64,000 bases of DNA from Hyphomicrobium sp. (GTDB lineage Bacteria; Pseudomonadota; Alphaproteobacteria; Rhizobiales; Hyphomicrobiaceae): contig NZ_JAIELN010000008.1 of assembly GCF_019753045.1 (NCBI RefSeq), forward strand, positions 1 through 64,000, in the 5' to 3' direction. Positions within the stretch are counted from its first letter, which is position 1; every line of letters begins with the position of its first letter. The notes below the pieces were generated by a model, which did no database searches, was not told the origin of the DNA, and saw nothing but the letters and a program-made list of their open reading frames with translations. Positions 7,996-17,703 of the stretch are shown in pieces. The translations under genes were made by a program, and so were the position numbers.

Positions 7996-8994
7996 TCAGA
8001 GCATCGCAGGATGAACGCGGTCGGGCGGTGCGTGCCCGTCGGCGAACGCCTTGATGTTGATGATCACCTTCTCGCCCATGTCGACGCGGCCTTCGATCGT
8101 CGCCGAGCTCATGTGCGGCAAGGCAATGACGCGGTCGGACGCCAAGAGCCGCGGATTGACGGCCGGCTCGTGCTCGAACACGTCGAGGCCTGCGCCTGCG
8201 ATCGCGCCCGCTTCGAGAAGGCGAGCCAGCTCGTTCTCGTCGACGACCTCTCCGCGCGCCGTGTTGACGATGTAAGCCGACGGCTTCAGCAACTTGAGCC
8301 GGCGTGCCGACAACAGGTGATAAGTGCCAGGCGTATGCGGGCAGTTGATCGACACGATGTCGACGCGCGTCAGCATCTGGTCGAGGCTCTCCCAGAACGT
8401 TGCCTCGAGTTCCGCCTCGACGTCTTCGGAGACGCGACGCCGGTTGTGATAGTGGATCTGCAAGCCGAACGCCTTGGCGCGACGCGCAACCGCTTGGCCG
8501 ATGCGGCCCATGCCGACGATGCCGAGCCGCTTGCCGTAGATGCGGTGTCCGAGCATCCATGTGGGCGACCAGCCGGACCATTTTGTCGCGGGGTCGCGCA
8601 TGTACGCTGCGCCTTCGGCGAGGCGCCGGGGCACCGCGAGGATGAGCGCCATCGTCATGTCGGCGGTATCTTCGGTCAGCACGCCGGGCGTGTTGGTGAC
8701 CAGGATGCCCCGGTTGCGGGCCGTGTCGAGATCGACATTGTCGACGCCCGTTCCGAAGTTCGCAATCAGGCGAAGCTTCGGGCCGGCTTGCGTCAGCACG
8801 GCGCGGTCGATGCGGTCAGTCACCGTCGGCACGAGGACGTCGGCGGTTTTGACGGCTTCGACGAGCTGAGCCTGACTGAGAGGCTTGTCTTCGAGATTGA
8901 GGCGCGTGTCGAAAAGCTCGCACATCCTAGTCTCGACGACATCGGGCAGCTTGCGGGTGACGACGACAACAGGTTTCTTTGGGGGGGTGGGCAT
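7996..8994 (-). CDS. D-isomer-specific 2-hydroxyacid dehydrogenase (glyoxylate/hydroxypyruvate reductase type)
   Basis: The cytosolic NAD(P)-dependent dehydrogenase of 332 residues reduces 2-oxoacids such as glyoxylate or hydroxypyruvate. The nucleotide-binding loop is GMGRIGQAVARRA near residue 155. The catalytic Arg is in NTARGEVVD, the Glu in FEHEP and the His in LPHMSSAT. The sequence is GyaR-like. It differs from the serine-cycle hydroxypyruvate reductase of Hyphomicrobium as I remember it, so an assignment to methylotrophy is not supported. The gene is monocistronic and diverges from the SH3 protein gene. Confidence 0.88.
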   Translation of the reverse strand: MPTPPKKPVVVVTRKLPDVVETRMCELFDTRLNLEDKPLSQAQLVEAVKTADVLVPTVTDRIDRAVLTQAGPKLRLIANFGTGVDNVDLDTARNRGILVTNTPGVLTEDTADMTMALILAVPRRLAEGAAYMRDPATKWSGWSPTWMLGHRIYGKRLGIVGMGRIGQAVARRAKAFGLQIHYHNRRRVSEDVEAELEATFWESLDQMLTRVDIVSINCPHTPGTYHLLSARRLKLLKPSAYIVNTARGEVVDENELARLLEAGAIAGAGLDVFEHEPAVNPRLLASDRVIALPHMSSATIEGRVDMGEKVIINIKAFADGHAPPDRVHPAML

Positions 8995-9189
8995 TCGTTT
9001 CCCGTTGCAAGAAAATCGCGGCGTTCACATGACCCTTGCGAGGCCGCTTGAGAAAGTGCGGCCCCGTGTCTATCAGATGGTCTTCGCGAAGACAAAGTCC
9101 TGAAATCAGTTGCGGACGCCTAACACGAAGGCACGCTAGCCATTTTCTTTGCCGAGCGCGGGTTACACGCGGGGTTACAGGCCGCTTCA

Positions 9190-9849
9190 ATGACAATATC
9201 GTTCCTAGAGCATAGACACGCCCGGCCGCGGGTGGGGTTGCGGCTGCCGCTTGGAAGCGGCTGGGCGACCGGCTTTCGGGCCGTACAGGCCAGGTTAGCG
9301 GGCGTGAGGGCAATTGGCGGCGGGGCGGTCCTCGCAGCTGCAGCAATCGCATTGGCCCTGGCAGTGCCCGGGCACGCGCTGGCGGCTGATTCGCCGGCGC
9401 TCGCCGGAAGCGGCTTGCCAGTGCCTCGGTTCGTCAGTCTCAAGTCGGACAGGGTCAATCTCAGGAACGGGCCGGGGACCGACTACCCGACCTCATGGGT
9501 CTACCGGCGCGCCGGACTTCCACTGGAAGTCATCAAGGAATTCGAGATCTGGCGCCAGGTTCGCGACGCCGAGGGCGCTACGGGTTGGGTTTTGCAGTCG
9601 TTGCTGTCTGGCCGGAGAACGGGCCTCGTTCTGCCTTGGGAACGCAAGACCGGGACGTCGCCGCCGCTGGTGCCGATCATGGCGAGCGATAGCGAACATA
9701 CGAACGTGGTCGCGAATGTCGAAGCGGGTGTCATCGCCGACCTGCACATGTGCGACGGGCGCTGGTGCCGCGTAACGGTGGATCAATATAGCGGCTACAT
9801 CGAGCAGAAGAAGCTCTGGGGCGTCTACGAAGGCGAGACGTTCAAGTAG
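9190..9849 (+). CDS. Secreted protein with two bacterial SH3 domains
   Basis: The exported protein carries two SH3-like modules of the SH3_4 (COG3807) type. One lies around SDRVNLRNGPGTDYP, and a second runs from ASDSEHTNVVANVEAG to WCRVTVDQYSGYIE. Such domains are thought to bind cell-wall peptides. The start is uncertain. ATG at 9190 gives 219 residues with a long pre-signal segment. GTG at 9304 would give a textbook signal peptide ending PGHALA and 181 residues, with AGG about nine bases upstream. I find the shorter form at least as likely. No neighbour hints at a specific role. Confidence 0.85.
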   Translation: MTISFLEHRHARPRVGLRLPLGSGWATGFRAVQARLAGVRAIGGGAVLAAAAIALALAVPGHALAADSPALAGSGLPVPRFVSLKSDRVNLRNGPGTDYPTSWVYRRAGLPLEVIKEFEIWRQVRDAEGATGWVLQSLLSGRRTGLVLPWERKTGTSPPLVPIMASDSEHTNVVANVEAGVIADLHMCDGRWCRVTVDQYSGYIEQKKLWGVYEGETFK

Positions 9850-9900
9850 AGTGCTACGCGCGCCAATCGGTGCGCGAGACGCTCAAGCTTTTGCGAATAC

Positions 9901-10383
9901 TCAAGCCTTCGTCAGGCGCACGACCACATCGACGTGCGTGATCTTCAGGCCTTCGGGCGGCTCGGGAAGTCCGGCGACGGTGATCGCATCGCCGGGGATG
10001 TCCATCAGCTCGCCATTCGGCTCGAGCAAGAAGTGATTGTGATTGGACGTGTTGGTGTCGAAGTAGGCCTTCGAGCCTTCGATCGCCAATTCACGTAAGA
10101 GCCCGGCGCGCTTGAACTGGTGCAGGGTGTTGTAAACCGTCGCGAGCGAGACATGCTCTCCGAGGCCCGCGACTTCGGCGTGAAGCTGCTCGGCCGTTAC
10201 GTGGCGGTCGCCGCCCTCGAACAGCAGCTTGCCGAGCGTCATGCGCTGCCGGGTCGGCCGGAGGCCCGCTTTTCGCAGGAGCTCAGGCGTGGAGAGCGGT
10301 GCTTCTGGTGCCATGCTTGCCGGAGATTTATCAGACATTTGCGTTTGCAGAACCGTGATTGCGTCCCCACGTTGGACCAACAT
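9901..10383 (-). CDS. irr: Fur-family iron response regulator Irr
   Basis: This Fur-superfamily transcription factor of 160 residues is most like Irr, the heme-status-sensing regulator of iron genes in Hyphomicrobiales. The winged-helix region reads TPELLRKAGLRPTRQRM and SLATVYNTLHQFKRAG. The metal/heme region contains the SNHNHF cluster typical of Irr rather than Fur. No N-terminal CP-type heme motif is present. The gene starts at ATG 10383, with GGGA about 8 bases upstream. It lies back to back with fabA, as in rhizobial genomes, so the 188-base spacer probably contains both promoters. I could not identify an ICE operator with confidence. Confidence 0.88.
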   Translation of the reverse strand: MLVQRGDAITVLQTQMSDKSPASMAPEAPLSTPELLRKAGLRPTRQRMTLGKLLFEGGDRHVTAEQLHAEVAGLGEHVSLATVYNTLHQFKRAGLLRELAIEGSKAYFDTNTSNHNHFLLEPNGELMDIPGDAITVAGLPEPPEGLKITHVDVVVRLTKA

Positions 10384-10571
10384 GATGTCAGTCCCTACGA
10401 AACGCGGCGAATTATGATGAGTATAGTCACTTGCCTTAAAAGCCGCAACTTACGGCGAGAATGGCTCTTTAAGACCGGTCAACGCCCTGTTACACGCAGC
10501 GGCCAGCACTGCTAGGCGCAAGGGCAGGCGTATGTTACGACCCCCTTATCTTGACCTTCCCGGAGCATAAT

Positions 10572-11138
10572 GTGAACGAACACCGCATAGTCGGCCATGA
10601 AACGAGGGGACCAGTGGCGGAACGCCGTTCGAGCTTCGAATTCGATGATTTGCTGGCCTGCGGGCGCGGCGAACTGTTCGGCCCGGGGAATGCGCAATTG
10701 CCGCTTCCGCCGATGCTTATGGTTGATCGCATCGCAACGATCTCCGAAACTGCCGGCGCACACGGTAAAGGCCTTATCGTCGCCGAGCTTAAGGTTGCTG
10801 GCAACGAGCGCCTGGACTGGCTATTCGCCTGCCATTTCAAAGGTGATCCGGTGATGCCGGGGTGCCTCGGCCTCGACGCTCTCTGGCAATTGACGGGATT
10901 CTATCTGGGCTGGCTCGGTCTCACCGGACAGGGCCGGGCTTCCGGCGTCGGCGAGGTCAAATTCACGCGTGAAGTTACGCCTGACGTAAAACTGCTCGAA
11001 TATGTCATAGACATAAAGCGGGTCATTGCCCGGAAGCTGAAGCTCGCAGAGGCAGACGGTGTCCTGAAGGCCGATGGCGAGGTGATATACACAGCCAAGG
11101 ACCTAAGGGTCCTACTCAAGTCGAGCGAAGGTCCTTAA
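10572..11138 (+). CDS. fabA: 3-hydroxydecanoyl-ACP dehydratase/isomerase
   Basis: FabA introduces the cis double bond in unsaturated fatty acids by dehydrating 3-hydroxydecanoyl-ACP and isomerising trans-2- to cis-3-decenoyl-ACP. The catalytic His and Asp lie in [20 protein letters not shown], which is almost identical to the family signature. GTG at 10572 is chosen because CGGAG lies six bases upstream, giving 188 residues. It heads the fabA-fabB-fabI cluster and diverges from irr. Confidence 0.95.
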   Translation: MNEHRIVGHETRGPVAERRSSFEFDDLLACGRGELFGPGNAQLPLPPMLMVDRIATISETAGAHGKGLIVAELKVAGNERLDWLFACHFKGDPVMPGCLGLDALWQLTGFYLGWLGLTGQGRASGVGEVKFTREVTPDVKLLEYVIDIKRVIARKLKLAEADGVLKADGEVIYTAKDLRVLLKSSEGP

Positions 11139-11192
11139 GCGTTTGCGCAGAGGGCCCGGCTGTCAAAGCGGGCGGCAGCAGGAACCGCAGGA

Positions 11193-12437
11193 GTGAACGA
11201 GCGCATGCGGCGCGTAGTTGTGACTGGCATGGGTGTGGTGTCCTCGATAGGGAACAACACCCAAGAAGTTCTCGCTTCGTTGAGAGAGGCGAAGTCCGGT
11301 ATTTCTCGTGCAGAGAAGTACGCCGAATTGGGCTTCAAATGCCAAGTCCACGGAGCCCCACAGATCGAGTGGGAGGCAATGGTTCCCCGGAAGCCCAAGC
11401 GCTTCATGGGGGCAGGTGTCGGCTGGAATTGGATCGCGATGGATCAAGCCATCCGCGATTCGGGTCTCGAAGCGTCCGACGTCGTCAACGAGCGCACCGG
11501 CATCATCGTCGGTTCGGGCGGACCGTCCACGCGGGCAATCGTCCAGGCGGCTGAAGTTACGCTCGAATCCGGGGGGCCGAAAAAAATCGGACCGTTCGAG
11601 GTCCCGAAGGCCATGTGCTCGGGCCCGTCTGCGGCGCTGGCTACGGCTTTCCAGATCAAGGGCGTTAACTATTCGATTTCATCGGCTTGCGCGACGAGCT
11701 CGCACTGCATCGGCAATGCTGCCGAGATGATCCAGTGGGGCAAGCAGGACGTGATGTTCGCCGGTGGGTGCGAAGAACTCGACTGGACCTTGTCGAATCT
11801 CTTCGACGCGATGGGCGCCATGTCGACGCACTTCAACGACACTCCGACGCGGGCGAGCCGCGCCTACGATAAGAATCGCGACGGTTTCGTTATCGCAGGC
11901 GGCGCCGGCGTCGTTGTGCTCGAGGAACTGGAGCACGCGAAAGCCCGTGGCGCGAAGATCTACGCCGAGATCGCAGGATACGGCGCGACGTCCGATGGTT
12001 ATGACATGGTTGCGCCGTCGGGCGAGGGTGCGGAGCGCTGCATGCGCTTGGCGCTCAAGGGATTTGACGGTAAAGGCTTGCCCAAAATCGATTATCTCAA
12101 TCCGCACGGAACGGGCACTCCCGTCGGTGATGCGAAGGAGATCGATGCTATCCGCACCGTGTTTGGCGGCAAGGCACCGGTCATTTCGGCGACGAAATCG
12201 TTAACGGGGCATTCGCTCGGCGCGATCGGCGTACAGGAAGCGATTTTCTCGCTTCTCATGATGAACAACGGTTTTATCTGCGAAAGCGCCAATATTGACG
12301 AGCTTGACCCGGCCTTCGCCGATATGCCAATCGCTCTGAAGCGTATAGACAACGCTGAACTTAACTGTGTGATGTCGAACAGCTTCGGTTTTGGCGGCAC
12401 AAATGCCACTCTGATTTTCCGCCGGCATGATGCGTGA
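11193..12437 (+). CDS. fabB: 3-oxoacyl-ACP synthase I
   Basis: This beta-ketoacyl-ACP synthase elongates the cis-3-decenoyl product of FabA, a step essential for unsaturated fatty acids. The Cys-His-His triad is visible: [21 protein letters not shown] and TGHSLGAIG. The C-terminal [10 protein letters not shown] is also conserved. The start is GTG 11193 or ATG 11205; conserved sequence begins [10 protein letters not shown] at the ATG, so the shorter form is possible. It lies 54 bases after fabA and about 130 bases before fabI. Confidence 0.96.
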   Translation: MNERMRRVVVTGMGVVSSIGNNTQEVLASLREAKSGISRAEKYAELGFKCQVHGAPQIEWEAMVPRKPKRFMGAGVGWNWIAMDQAIRDSGLEASDVVNERTGIIVGSGGPSTRAIVQAAEVTLESGGPKKIGPFEVPKAMCSGPSAALATAFQIKGVNYSISSACATSSHCIGNAAEMIQWGKQDVMFAGGCEELDWTLSNLFDAMGAMSTHFNDTPTRASRAYDKNRDGFVIAGGAGVVVLEELEHAKARGAKIYAEIAGYGATSDGYDMVAPSGEGAERCMRLALKGFDGKGLPKIDYLNPHGTGTPVGDAKEIDAIRTVFGGKAPVISATKSLTGHSLGAIGVQEAIFSLLMMNNGFICESANIDELDPAFADMPIALKRIDNAELNCVMSNSFGFGGTNATLIFRRHDA

Positions 12438-12570
12438 GTAACAAAAGCTTTCCTGGTCGCCGCTAGGAACTGCGTAGCGGCGGACGGTGAGGGCTATGAG
12501 AGTATACAAGCGTGGTGCCGGCTGGTTTGACGTTCGCGGGCGTACCTTTGGTGACAAAACGAGGCTTCCT

Positions 12571-13440
12571 ATGACCGACTTCGATATCGCAAAGCCTGGC
12601 CCTTTGATGGCGGGCAAGCGCGGTCTTGTAATGGGGGTCGCCAACGATAGGTCGATCGCTTGGGGCATTGCGCGCGCGCTTGCGGGCCAAGGTGCAGAAC
12701 TCGCCTTCACCTATCAGGGCGGCGCATTCGGCCGCCGGGCGCTGCCGCTCGCGCAATCGCTCGGTTCGAAAATCATCGAGGAATGCAACGTCCTCGACCT
12801 TGCGAGCGTCGACAATGTCTTCGCGCGCATCAAGGAAGAATGGGGCAGCCTCGATTTCGTCGTTCACGCGCTCGCCTATTCCGATCCGAAAGAGCTTGCA
12901 GGGCGCTATGCCGATACGAGCCGCGAGAATTTCATCAACTCGATGGTGATCTCGTGCTTCTCCTTCACCGAAATCTCGAAGCGCGCTGCAGCGCTGATGC
13001 CGAACGGCGGCTCGCTGATCACGCTTTCTTACGGCGGCGCGACGCGCTGGGTGCCGTCCTATAACGTCATGGGCGTTGCGAAGGCCGCGCTCGAAGCATC
13101 CGTGCGTTATCTCGCCGCCGATCTCGGGCCGCAGGGCGTGCGCGTCAACGCGCTCTCCGCCGGTCCGATGCGCACACTTTCGGGCGCCGGTGTTTCCGAC
13201 GCGCGCGTGATCTTCAATTTCCAGCGCGATAACTCGCCGCTGCAACGCACGCCGACACTCGACGAGGTTGCGGGCTCGGCGCTCTATCTGCTGTCGCCGA
13301 TGTCGGGCGCCGTCACCGGCGAAGTGCATTTTGTCGATTGCGGCTATAACACCGTGTCGATGCCTTCGCTCGAAGGCCTCAAGGAGCACGACACCGAAGG
13401 CAAGACGGCCAGCCGTTCGCCCTCGGCTGCTGCGGAGTGA
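12571..13440 (+). CDS. fabI: Enoyl-ACP reductase (NADH)
   Basis: FabI catalyses the last reduction of each fatty acid elongation cycle and is the triclosan/diazaborine target. This short-chain dehydrogenase shows the modified nucleotide-binding segment GVANDRSIAWGIARAL and the active-site pair Tyr-x6-Lys within SYNVMGVAK. ATG at 12571 is chosen because GAGG lies six bases upstream and homology begins nearby; the open frame extends 28 codons further. The C-terminal 15 residues form a Ser/Ala-rich tail of no evident function. Confidence 0.95.
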   Translation: MTDFDIAKPGPLMAGKRGLVMGVANDRSIAWGIARALAGQGAELAFTYQGGAFGRRALPLAQSLGSKIIEECNVLDLASVDNVFARIKEEWGSLDFVVHALAYSDPKELAGRYADTSRENFINSMVISCFSFTEISKRAAALMPNGGSLITLSYGGATRWVPSYNVMGVAKAALEASVRYLAADLGPQGVRVNALSAGPMRTLSGAGVSDARVIFNFQRDNSPLQRTPTLDEVAGSALYLLSPMSGAVTGEVHFVDCGYNTVSMPSLEGLKEHDTEGKTASRSPSAAAE

Positions 13441-13490
13441 CATTTCGCGGCCGTTGACGTCCGCCAGCGGGCGTCGCAAACACTCCGCTC

Positions 13491-14336
13491 ATGATCGGGG
13501 TATTTGATTCAGGTCTCGGCGGGCTGACCGTCCTGCGTGAGCTCGTCGCGCGGTTCAAGGCCGTCGATTTCGTTTATCTCGCCGATCATGCCCACGTCCC
13601 CTACGGCAACAGGCCTTCGGAAGACATCGTCGATTTTACGCGGGATTGCGTAGAGCAATTGTTCGCGCGCGGGGCGAAGCTCGCGCTTCTCGGCTGCAAC
13701 ACGGCGACGGCTGTGGCGCTTCGGCGCTTGCAGCAACAGTGGCTGCCGGAGAGCAAGTGGGCAGGCGCGCACAATGTCCTCGGCATCGTCGCTCCGACCG
13801 TCGAGGCTGCAACGCAAACGCCTTGGGCGGTGACGTCGCCGCAATATCCGCAGAAGTACAATACCGACACCATCGGCGTGTTCGGGACGACGCGGACGAT
13901 CTCATCCGGCGTCTACGCGGAAGAGATCCGCAAGCGCTGTCCGAAGGTTACGGTCGTCCAACAGATCTGCTCGGAGCTTGCGGGCGCAATCGAGAACAAA
14001 CGTCCGCTGGTGGAGCTCGATGTGCTGGTCCGCGATGGTGTTGCGGGTCTTCTCGGTCAGACGGGGAATTTGCCGCCGCATCGCGCAATCCTTGGGTGCA
14101 CGCACTTTCCGCTCGTCGAGCCTTTGTTCAGGAAATATCTCCCGCCGTTCACACGCATTCTTTCGCAGCCCGAGGTCGTGGCCGACAGCTTTGAAGATTA
14201 TCTCGCGCGCCGAACGAATTATCTGGATGGCGGTGAAGGCGGCATGCTGACGTTGCTGACAACCGGCGATCCGGACGAAGTGAGTGAAAAAGCACGCGTT
14301 TTCTGGCCAGACGTGCCACATTTCGCGAAAGCCTGA
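13491..14336 (+). CDS. murI: Glutamate racemase
   Basis: MurI converts L- to D-glutamate for peptidoglycan. The two catalytic cysteines are in LGCNTATAV and LGCTHFPL, and the N-terminus FDSGLGGLTV is typical. The length of 281 residues is normal. It begins 50 bases after fabI on the same strand and may be read from the fab promoter. No clear ribosome site precedes the ATG. Confidence 0.95.
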   Translation: MIGVFDSGLGGLTVLRELVARFKAVDFVYLADHAHVPYGNRPSEDIVDFTRDCVEQLFARGAKLALLGCNTATAVALRRLQQQWLPESKWAGAHNVLGIVAPTVEAATQTPWAVTSPQYPQKYNTDTIGVFGTTRTISSGVYAEEIRKRCPKVTVVQQICSELAGAIENKRPLVELDVLVRDGVAGLLGQTGNLPPHRAILGCTHFPLVEPLFRKYLPPFTRILSQPEVVADSFEDYLARRTNYLDGGEGGMLTLLTTGDPDEVSEKARVFWPDVPHFAKA

Positions 14337-14470
14337 CGCCGAGTTGCAACGCAGACACGGCATAGCTTCTCCGCCGTCACTGTTCCGATAGCGGTCATTA
14401 TTCTCCCCTGCTAGCGTCGCCCCGTAAAACTTGGCAGGAGGCTTTGCCTCCAGGGGAGAGGAGTAGCCGA

Positions 14471-14731
14471 ATGGCTCGAAAAATTTCGCTCGTGGCAGCG
14501 ATGGTGGCAGTGGGCGTGTTGTCCGCTGCGTCACAGGGCATTGCAGCGACAGGCGGATCACTTGGCACGCTGAAGGGCGTCGGGGCCGCTCAGTCCACTG
14601 TTGAACAAGCGCACTTCTGGCACCGGACATGCCGCCGTGGACTCAACGGCTGGCACAAGCATGTCAAAGGCATCGGTCGCGTGCAGTGCACGAACCATGT
14701 CTGCAAGCACGGCAAGTGCTGGTGGTATTGA
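14471..14731 (+). CDS. Small secreted Trp/His/Cys-rich protein
   Basis: This 86-residue protein of unknown function has a clear signal peptide ending GIAA (residues 1-26). A short linker (SLGTLKGVGAAQS) is followed by a basic mature region rich in Trp, His and Cys, including HFWHRTC, GWHKHV, CKHGKC and a final WWY. The ATG at 14471 is preceded by GAGAGGAG seven bases away. The linker and the aromatic/His/Cys tail resemble the protein at 55851-56051, so the two are likely paralogues. Four cysteines in an exported protein suggest disulfides or metal binding, which is inference only. Confidence 0.75.
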   Translation: MARKISLVAAMVAVGVLSAASQGIAATGGSLGTLKGVGAAQSTVEQAHFWHRTCRRGLNGWHKHVKGIGRVQCTNHVCKHGKCWWY

Positions 14732-14785
14732 TTGCATTCGCCCGAGCCGGGATACGATTCCGGCCGAGGTGACTGAGCAATAAAA

Positions 14786-14816
14786 AAAGCCGCCGGATCG
14801 ATGATCCGGCGGCTTT
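14786..14816 (-). terminator. Intrinsic terminator of the pnp transcript
   Basis: A perfect 14-bp stem (14786-14799 with 14803-14816) with a 3-base loop is followed, on the minus strand, by a run of T from 14788 down to 14782. It lies 24 bases beyond the pnp stop. It is among the strongest terminators in the window. It also faces the small plus-strand gene ending at 14731 and may stop that transcript too. Confidence 0.92.
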
Positions 14817-14839
14817 ATCAATTCTAGATGAGCGATGTC

Positions 14840-17047
14840 TTAGTTGCGTTCGCGGCGCGGGCCGCGATTGCGATCGCCGCCGCGTCCGCCTTCACGGCGC
14901 GGGGGGCGGCTTTCGAAGACCTCTTCCGGCTCGCCTTCAGCGCGCGGGATTTCCTGGCCGGTCGCCTGATCGACGATCTTCATCGACAGGCGGGTCTTGC
15001 CGCGATCGTCGAAGCCCAGAAGCTTGACGTAAACTTCCTGGCCTTCCTTCACAACTTCGCCGACGGTCTCAGGACGTCCCTGGGACAGCTGTGAAATGTG
15101 AACGAGGCCGTCCTTCGAGCCGAAGAAGTTCACGAATGCGCCGAACTCCATGATCTTCACGACCTTGCCCTTGTAGATCTGGCCGACCTCAGGCTCGGAC
15201 GTGATGCCGCGAATGCGGGCGAGTGCCTTTTCGATCGACTCGCGGTTGGCGGACGCGATTTTCACCGTGCCGTCGTCCTCGATGTCGATCTTGGCGCCCG
15301 ACTCGGCGACGATCTCGCGGATGACCGAACCGCCGGAGCCGATGACTTCGCGGATCTTGTCGACCGGGATCTTGATGGTTTCGATGCGCGGCGCGTATTC
15401 GCCGAGCTCGGTGCGGGCGCCTGTCAGCGCCTTCGACATTTCGCCGAGGATGTGGAGACGACCCTCCTGCGCCTGATCGAGGGCGATCCGCATGATCTCT
15501 TCGGTGATGCCCGTGATCTTGATGTCCATCTGCAGCGACGTGACACCCTTGTCGGTGCCGGCCACCTTGAAGTCCATGTCGCCGAGGTGATCTTCGTCGC
15601 CAAGGATGTCGGAAAGAACGACGTAGTCGTCGCCTTCCTTGATCAGGCCCATCGCGATACCGGCGACCGGCGATTTCAACGGCACGCCAGCGTCCATCAG
15701 AGCGAGAGAGGTACCGCAGACCGTCGCCATCGACGAGGAGCCGTTCGACTCGGTGATCTCAGAGACGACGCGCAGCGTGTAGGGGAACTCTTCCTGCGCG
15801 GGGAGCATCGGGTGGATGGCGCGCCAAGCGAGCTTGCCGTGACCGATTTCGCGGCGGCCCGGCGATCCCATGCGGCCAACTTCACCGACCGAGTATGGGG
15901 GGAAGTTGTAATGCAGCAGGAAGCGCTCTTTCTTCGTGCCTTCGAGGCTGTCGACGAACTGCTCGTCCTCGCCGGTGCCGAGCGTCGCGACGACGAGCGC
16001 CTGCGTCTCGCCACGGGTAAAGAGTGCTGAGCCGTGCGTGCGCGGAAGGACGTGAACTTCCGAAAGGATCGGGCGAACCGTCTTCAGGTCGCGTCCGTCG
16101 ATGCGCCGCTTCGTCTTCAGGACGTCGCCACGCATGATGTCCATCTCGAGCGACTTGAACGCGTCGGTGAGAAGAACCTTCTCATCGGGGTTGTCGGGCG
16201 GAATGGAAATGCCTTCGGTGATCTGCTTCTTCGCCTGGGAAACGAGATCCTGGCGCTTGCCTTTTTCCTTCGTCGAGAACGCTTCCTTGAGCGTCGATTC
16301 GGCGATGGTTTTGACCTGGGCGGCGTACTTCGCCTTGTCCGGGATCTTGATGTCCCACGGTTCCTTGGCAGCCTTCTCGGCGAGCTTGATGATCGCCTGA
16401 ATGACCGGCTGCATGTGCTTGTGGCCGAACATCACGGCTTCGAGCATCTGCGACTCGGGGAGTTCCTTGGCTTCCGATTCGACCATCATCACCGCGTCGT
16501 TCGTGCCGGCGACGACGAGATCGAGGACACTGTCCTTCATCTCATCGATCATCGGGTTCAGTACGAACTCACCGTTGATCAGGCCGACGCGCGCGGCGCC
16601 GATGGGGCCGAGGAACGGCAGGCCGGAAAGCGTCAGTGCCGCGGATGCTGCGACCATGCCGAGGATGTCGGGATCGTTCTCGAGGTCGTGCGAGAGGACG
16701 GTTACAACAACCTGCGTCTCGTTCTTGAAGCCTTCGACGAAGAGCGGGCGGATCGGACGGTCAATCAGGCGAGACGTGAGCGTCTCTTTCTCGCTCGGGC
16801 GGCCTTCGCGCTTGAAGTAGCCGCCAGGGATCTTGCCGGCGGCGTAGGTGCGTTCTTGATAATTCACGGTCAGCGGGAAGAAATCGATTCCGGGCTTTGC
16901 TGACCGGGCGCCGACAACGGTCGCCAGCACAGTCGTATCGCCGTACTGCGCCATGACCGCAGCATCCGCCTGGCGGGCGTAGTGGCCGGTCTCGAGCTTC
17001 AGCTTGCGGCCACCCCAATCAATTTCGACGCGATGGATATCAAACAT
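14840..17047 (-). CDS. pnp: Polyribonucleotide nucleotidyltransferase (PNPase)
   Basis: This 3'-to-5' phosphorolytic exoribonuclease of the RNA degradosome has 735 residues. In order it shows two RNase PH cores, a KH domain ([19 protein letters not shown]) and an S1 domain ([20 protein letters not shown]). It ends in an Arg/Gly-rich tail. ATG at 17047 matches the conserved start MFDIHRVE; a TTG two codons upstream is the alternative. It lies downstream of rpsO, as in most proteobacteria. Confidence 0.97.
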   Translation of the reverse strand: MFDIHRVEIDWGGRKLKLETGHYARQADAAVMAQYGDTTVLATVVGARSAKPGIDFFPLTVNYQERTYAAGKIPGGYFKREGRPSEKETLTSRLIDRPIRPLFVEGFKNETQVVVTVLSHDLENDPDILGMVAASAALTLSGLPFLGPIGAARVGLINGEFVLNPMIDEMKDSVLDLVVAGTNDAVMMVESEAKELPESQMLEAVMFGHKHMQPVIQAIIKLAEKAAKEPWDIKIPDKAKYAAQVKTIAESTLKEAFSTKEKGKRQDLVSQAKKQITEGISIPPDNPDEKVLLTDAFKSLEMDIMRGDVLKTKRRIDGRDLKTVRPILSEVHVLPRTHGSALFTRGETQALVVATLGTGEDEQFVDSLEGTKKERFLLHYNFPPYSVGEVGRMGSPGRREIGHGKLAWRAIHPMLPAQEEFPYTLRVVSEITESNGSSSMATVCGTSLALMDAGVPLKSPVAGIAMGLIKEGDDYVVLSDILGDEDHLGDMDFKVAGTDKGVTSLQMDIKITGITEEIMRIALDQAQEGRLHILGEMSKALTGARTELGEYAPRIETIKIPVDKIREVIGSGGSVIREIVAESGAKIDIEDDGTVKIASANRESIEKALARIRGITSEPEVGQIYKGKVVKIMEFGAFVNFFGSKDGLVHISQLSQGRPETVGEVVKEGQEVYVKLLGFDDRGKTRLSMKIVDQATGQEIPRAEGEPEEVFESRPPRREGGRGGDRNRGPRRERN

Positions 17048-17123
17048 GATCAATCTTTCGTTTTTCGCTTTTCTGTTCGGTCGGTCAGCCCGCCGGCCTC
17101 ATGCCGGACGAGCGATATGGGCG

Positions 17124-17145
17124 GCCGGCGCAGATGTGCGCCGGC
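17124..17145 (-). promoter_or_regulatory. Hairpin in the rpsO-pnp spacer
   Basis: A 9-bp GC stem (17124-17132 with 17137-17145, 4-base loop) lies between the rpsO stop and the pnp start. On the minus strand no T-run follows, so it is not an obvious terminator for rpsO. In E. coli the equivalent spacer forms a hairpin cut by RNase III that controls PNPase levels; a similar role here is an inference from position. Confidence 0.45.
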
Positions 17146-17219
17146 GGCTTTCTTGTTTATCGATTCGTATGACTGGCCATCGGCCTGTCCTGACTGAAGC
17201 GCTGAAATGAGCGCGCGAA

Positions 17220-17501
17220 TTAGCGGCGGATGCCGTTCTTCTCGATGATCTTCTGGTAACGAGCGTTGTCCTTGGCCTTCACGTAGTCGAGCAACTGCCG
17301 GCGCTGGCTGACCATCTTGAGAAGGCCGCGGCGCGAGTGGTTGTCCTTCTTGTGCAGCTTGAAGTGCTCGGTCAGCTCGTTGATGCGATGCGTAAGCACG
17401 GCGATCTGAACTTCCGGCGAGCCGGTGTCGTTGGCCTTGGTTGCGCTATCTTTGATGACGGCCGTCTTCGCCACACGCCTGTGCGGTGCTACCTGCGACA
17501 T
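17220..17501 (-). CDS. rpsO: 30S ribosomal protein S15
   Basis: S15 binds the central domain of 16S rRNA and helps organise the platform of the small subunit. The signature [19 protein letters not shown] is present near residues 44-62. The protein has 93 residues against the usual 89, owing to a slightly longer N-terminus ([10 protein letters not shown]). A GAGAATTC sequence upstream includes a modest ribosome site. It lies 200 bases after truB and before pnp, the canonical order. Confidence 0.96.
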   Translation of the reverse strand: MSQVAPHRRVAKTAVIKDSATKANDTGSPEVQIAVLTHRINELTEHFKLHKKDNHSRRGLLKMVSQRRQLLDYVKAKDNARYQKIIEKNGIRR

Positions 17502-17703
17502 CGAATTCTCCTTTCAGATTTGGAGTTTGGATCAAGCGGCGCCAGCCGGGATGTCGTCCAGCTGGGTCGCAAACGAAAGCCGCGCGGAAACCCGAGGCCC
17601 GCGCGGATGCGGTACTTATACACGAATGCCCGCCAAAGGCGAGTTTGAATTCGAGCATAAATCCCTAAGTCTCTTCAATAAGTTAAGACGATTCAGCGCT
17701 CGG

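Noticed and set aside
10384-10571. Irr operator between irr and fabA
   Set aside because: The spacer is the natural place for it, but I could not point to a convincing ICE-type palindrome by eye. ChIP or a motif scan with a trained matrix would be needed.
17446-17658. A 70-codon minus-strand frame overlapping the rpsO start
   Set aside because: It has no ribosome site, overlaps rpsO in another frame and resembles nothing. The 17502-17703 spacer is better read as an untranslated leader.
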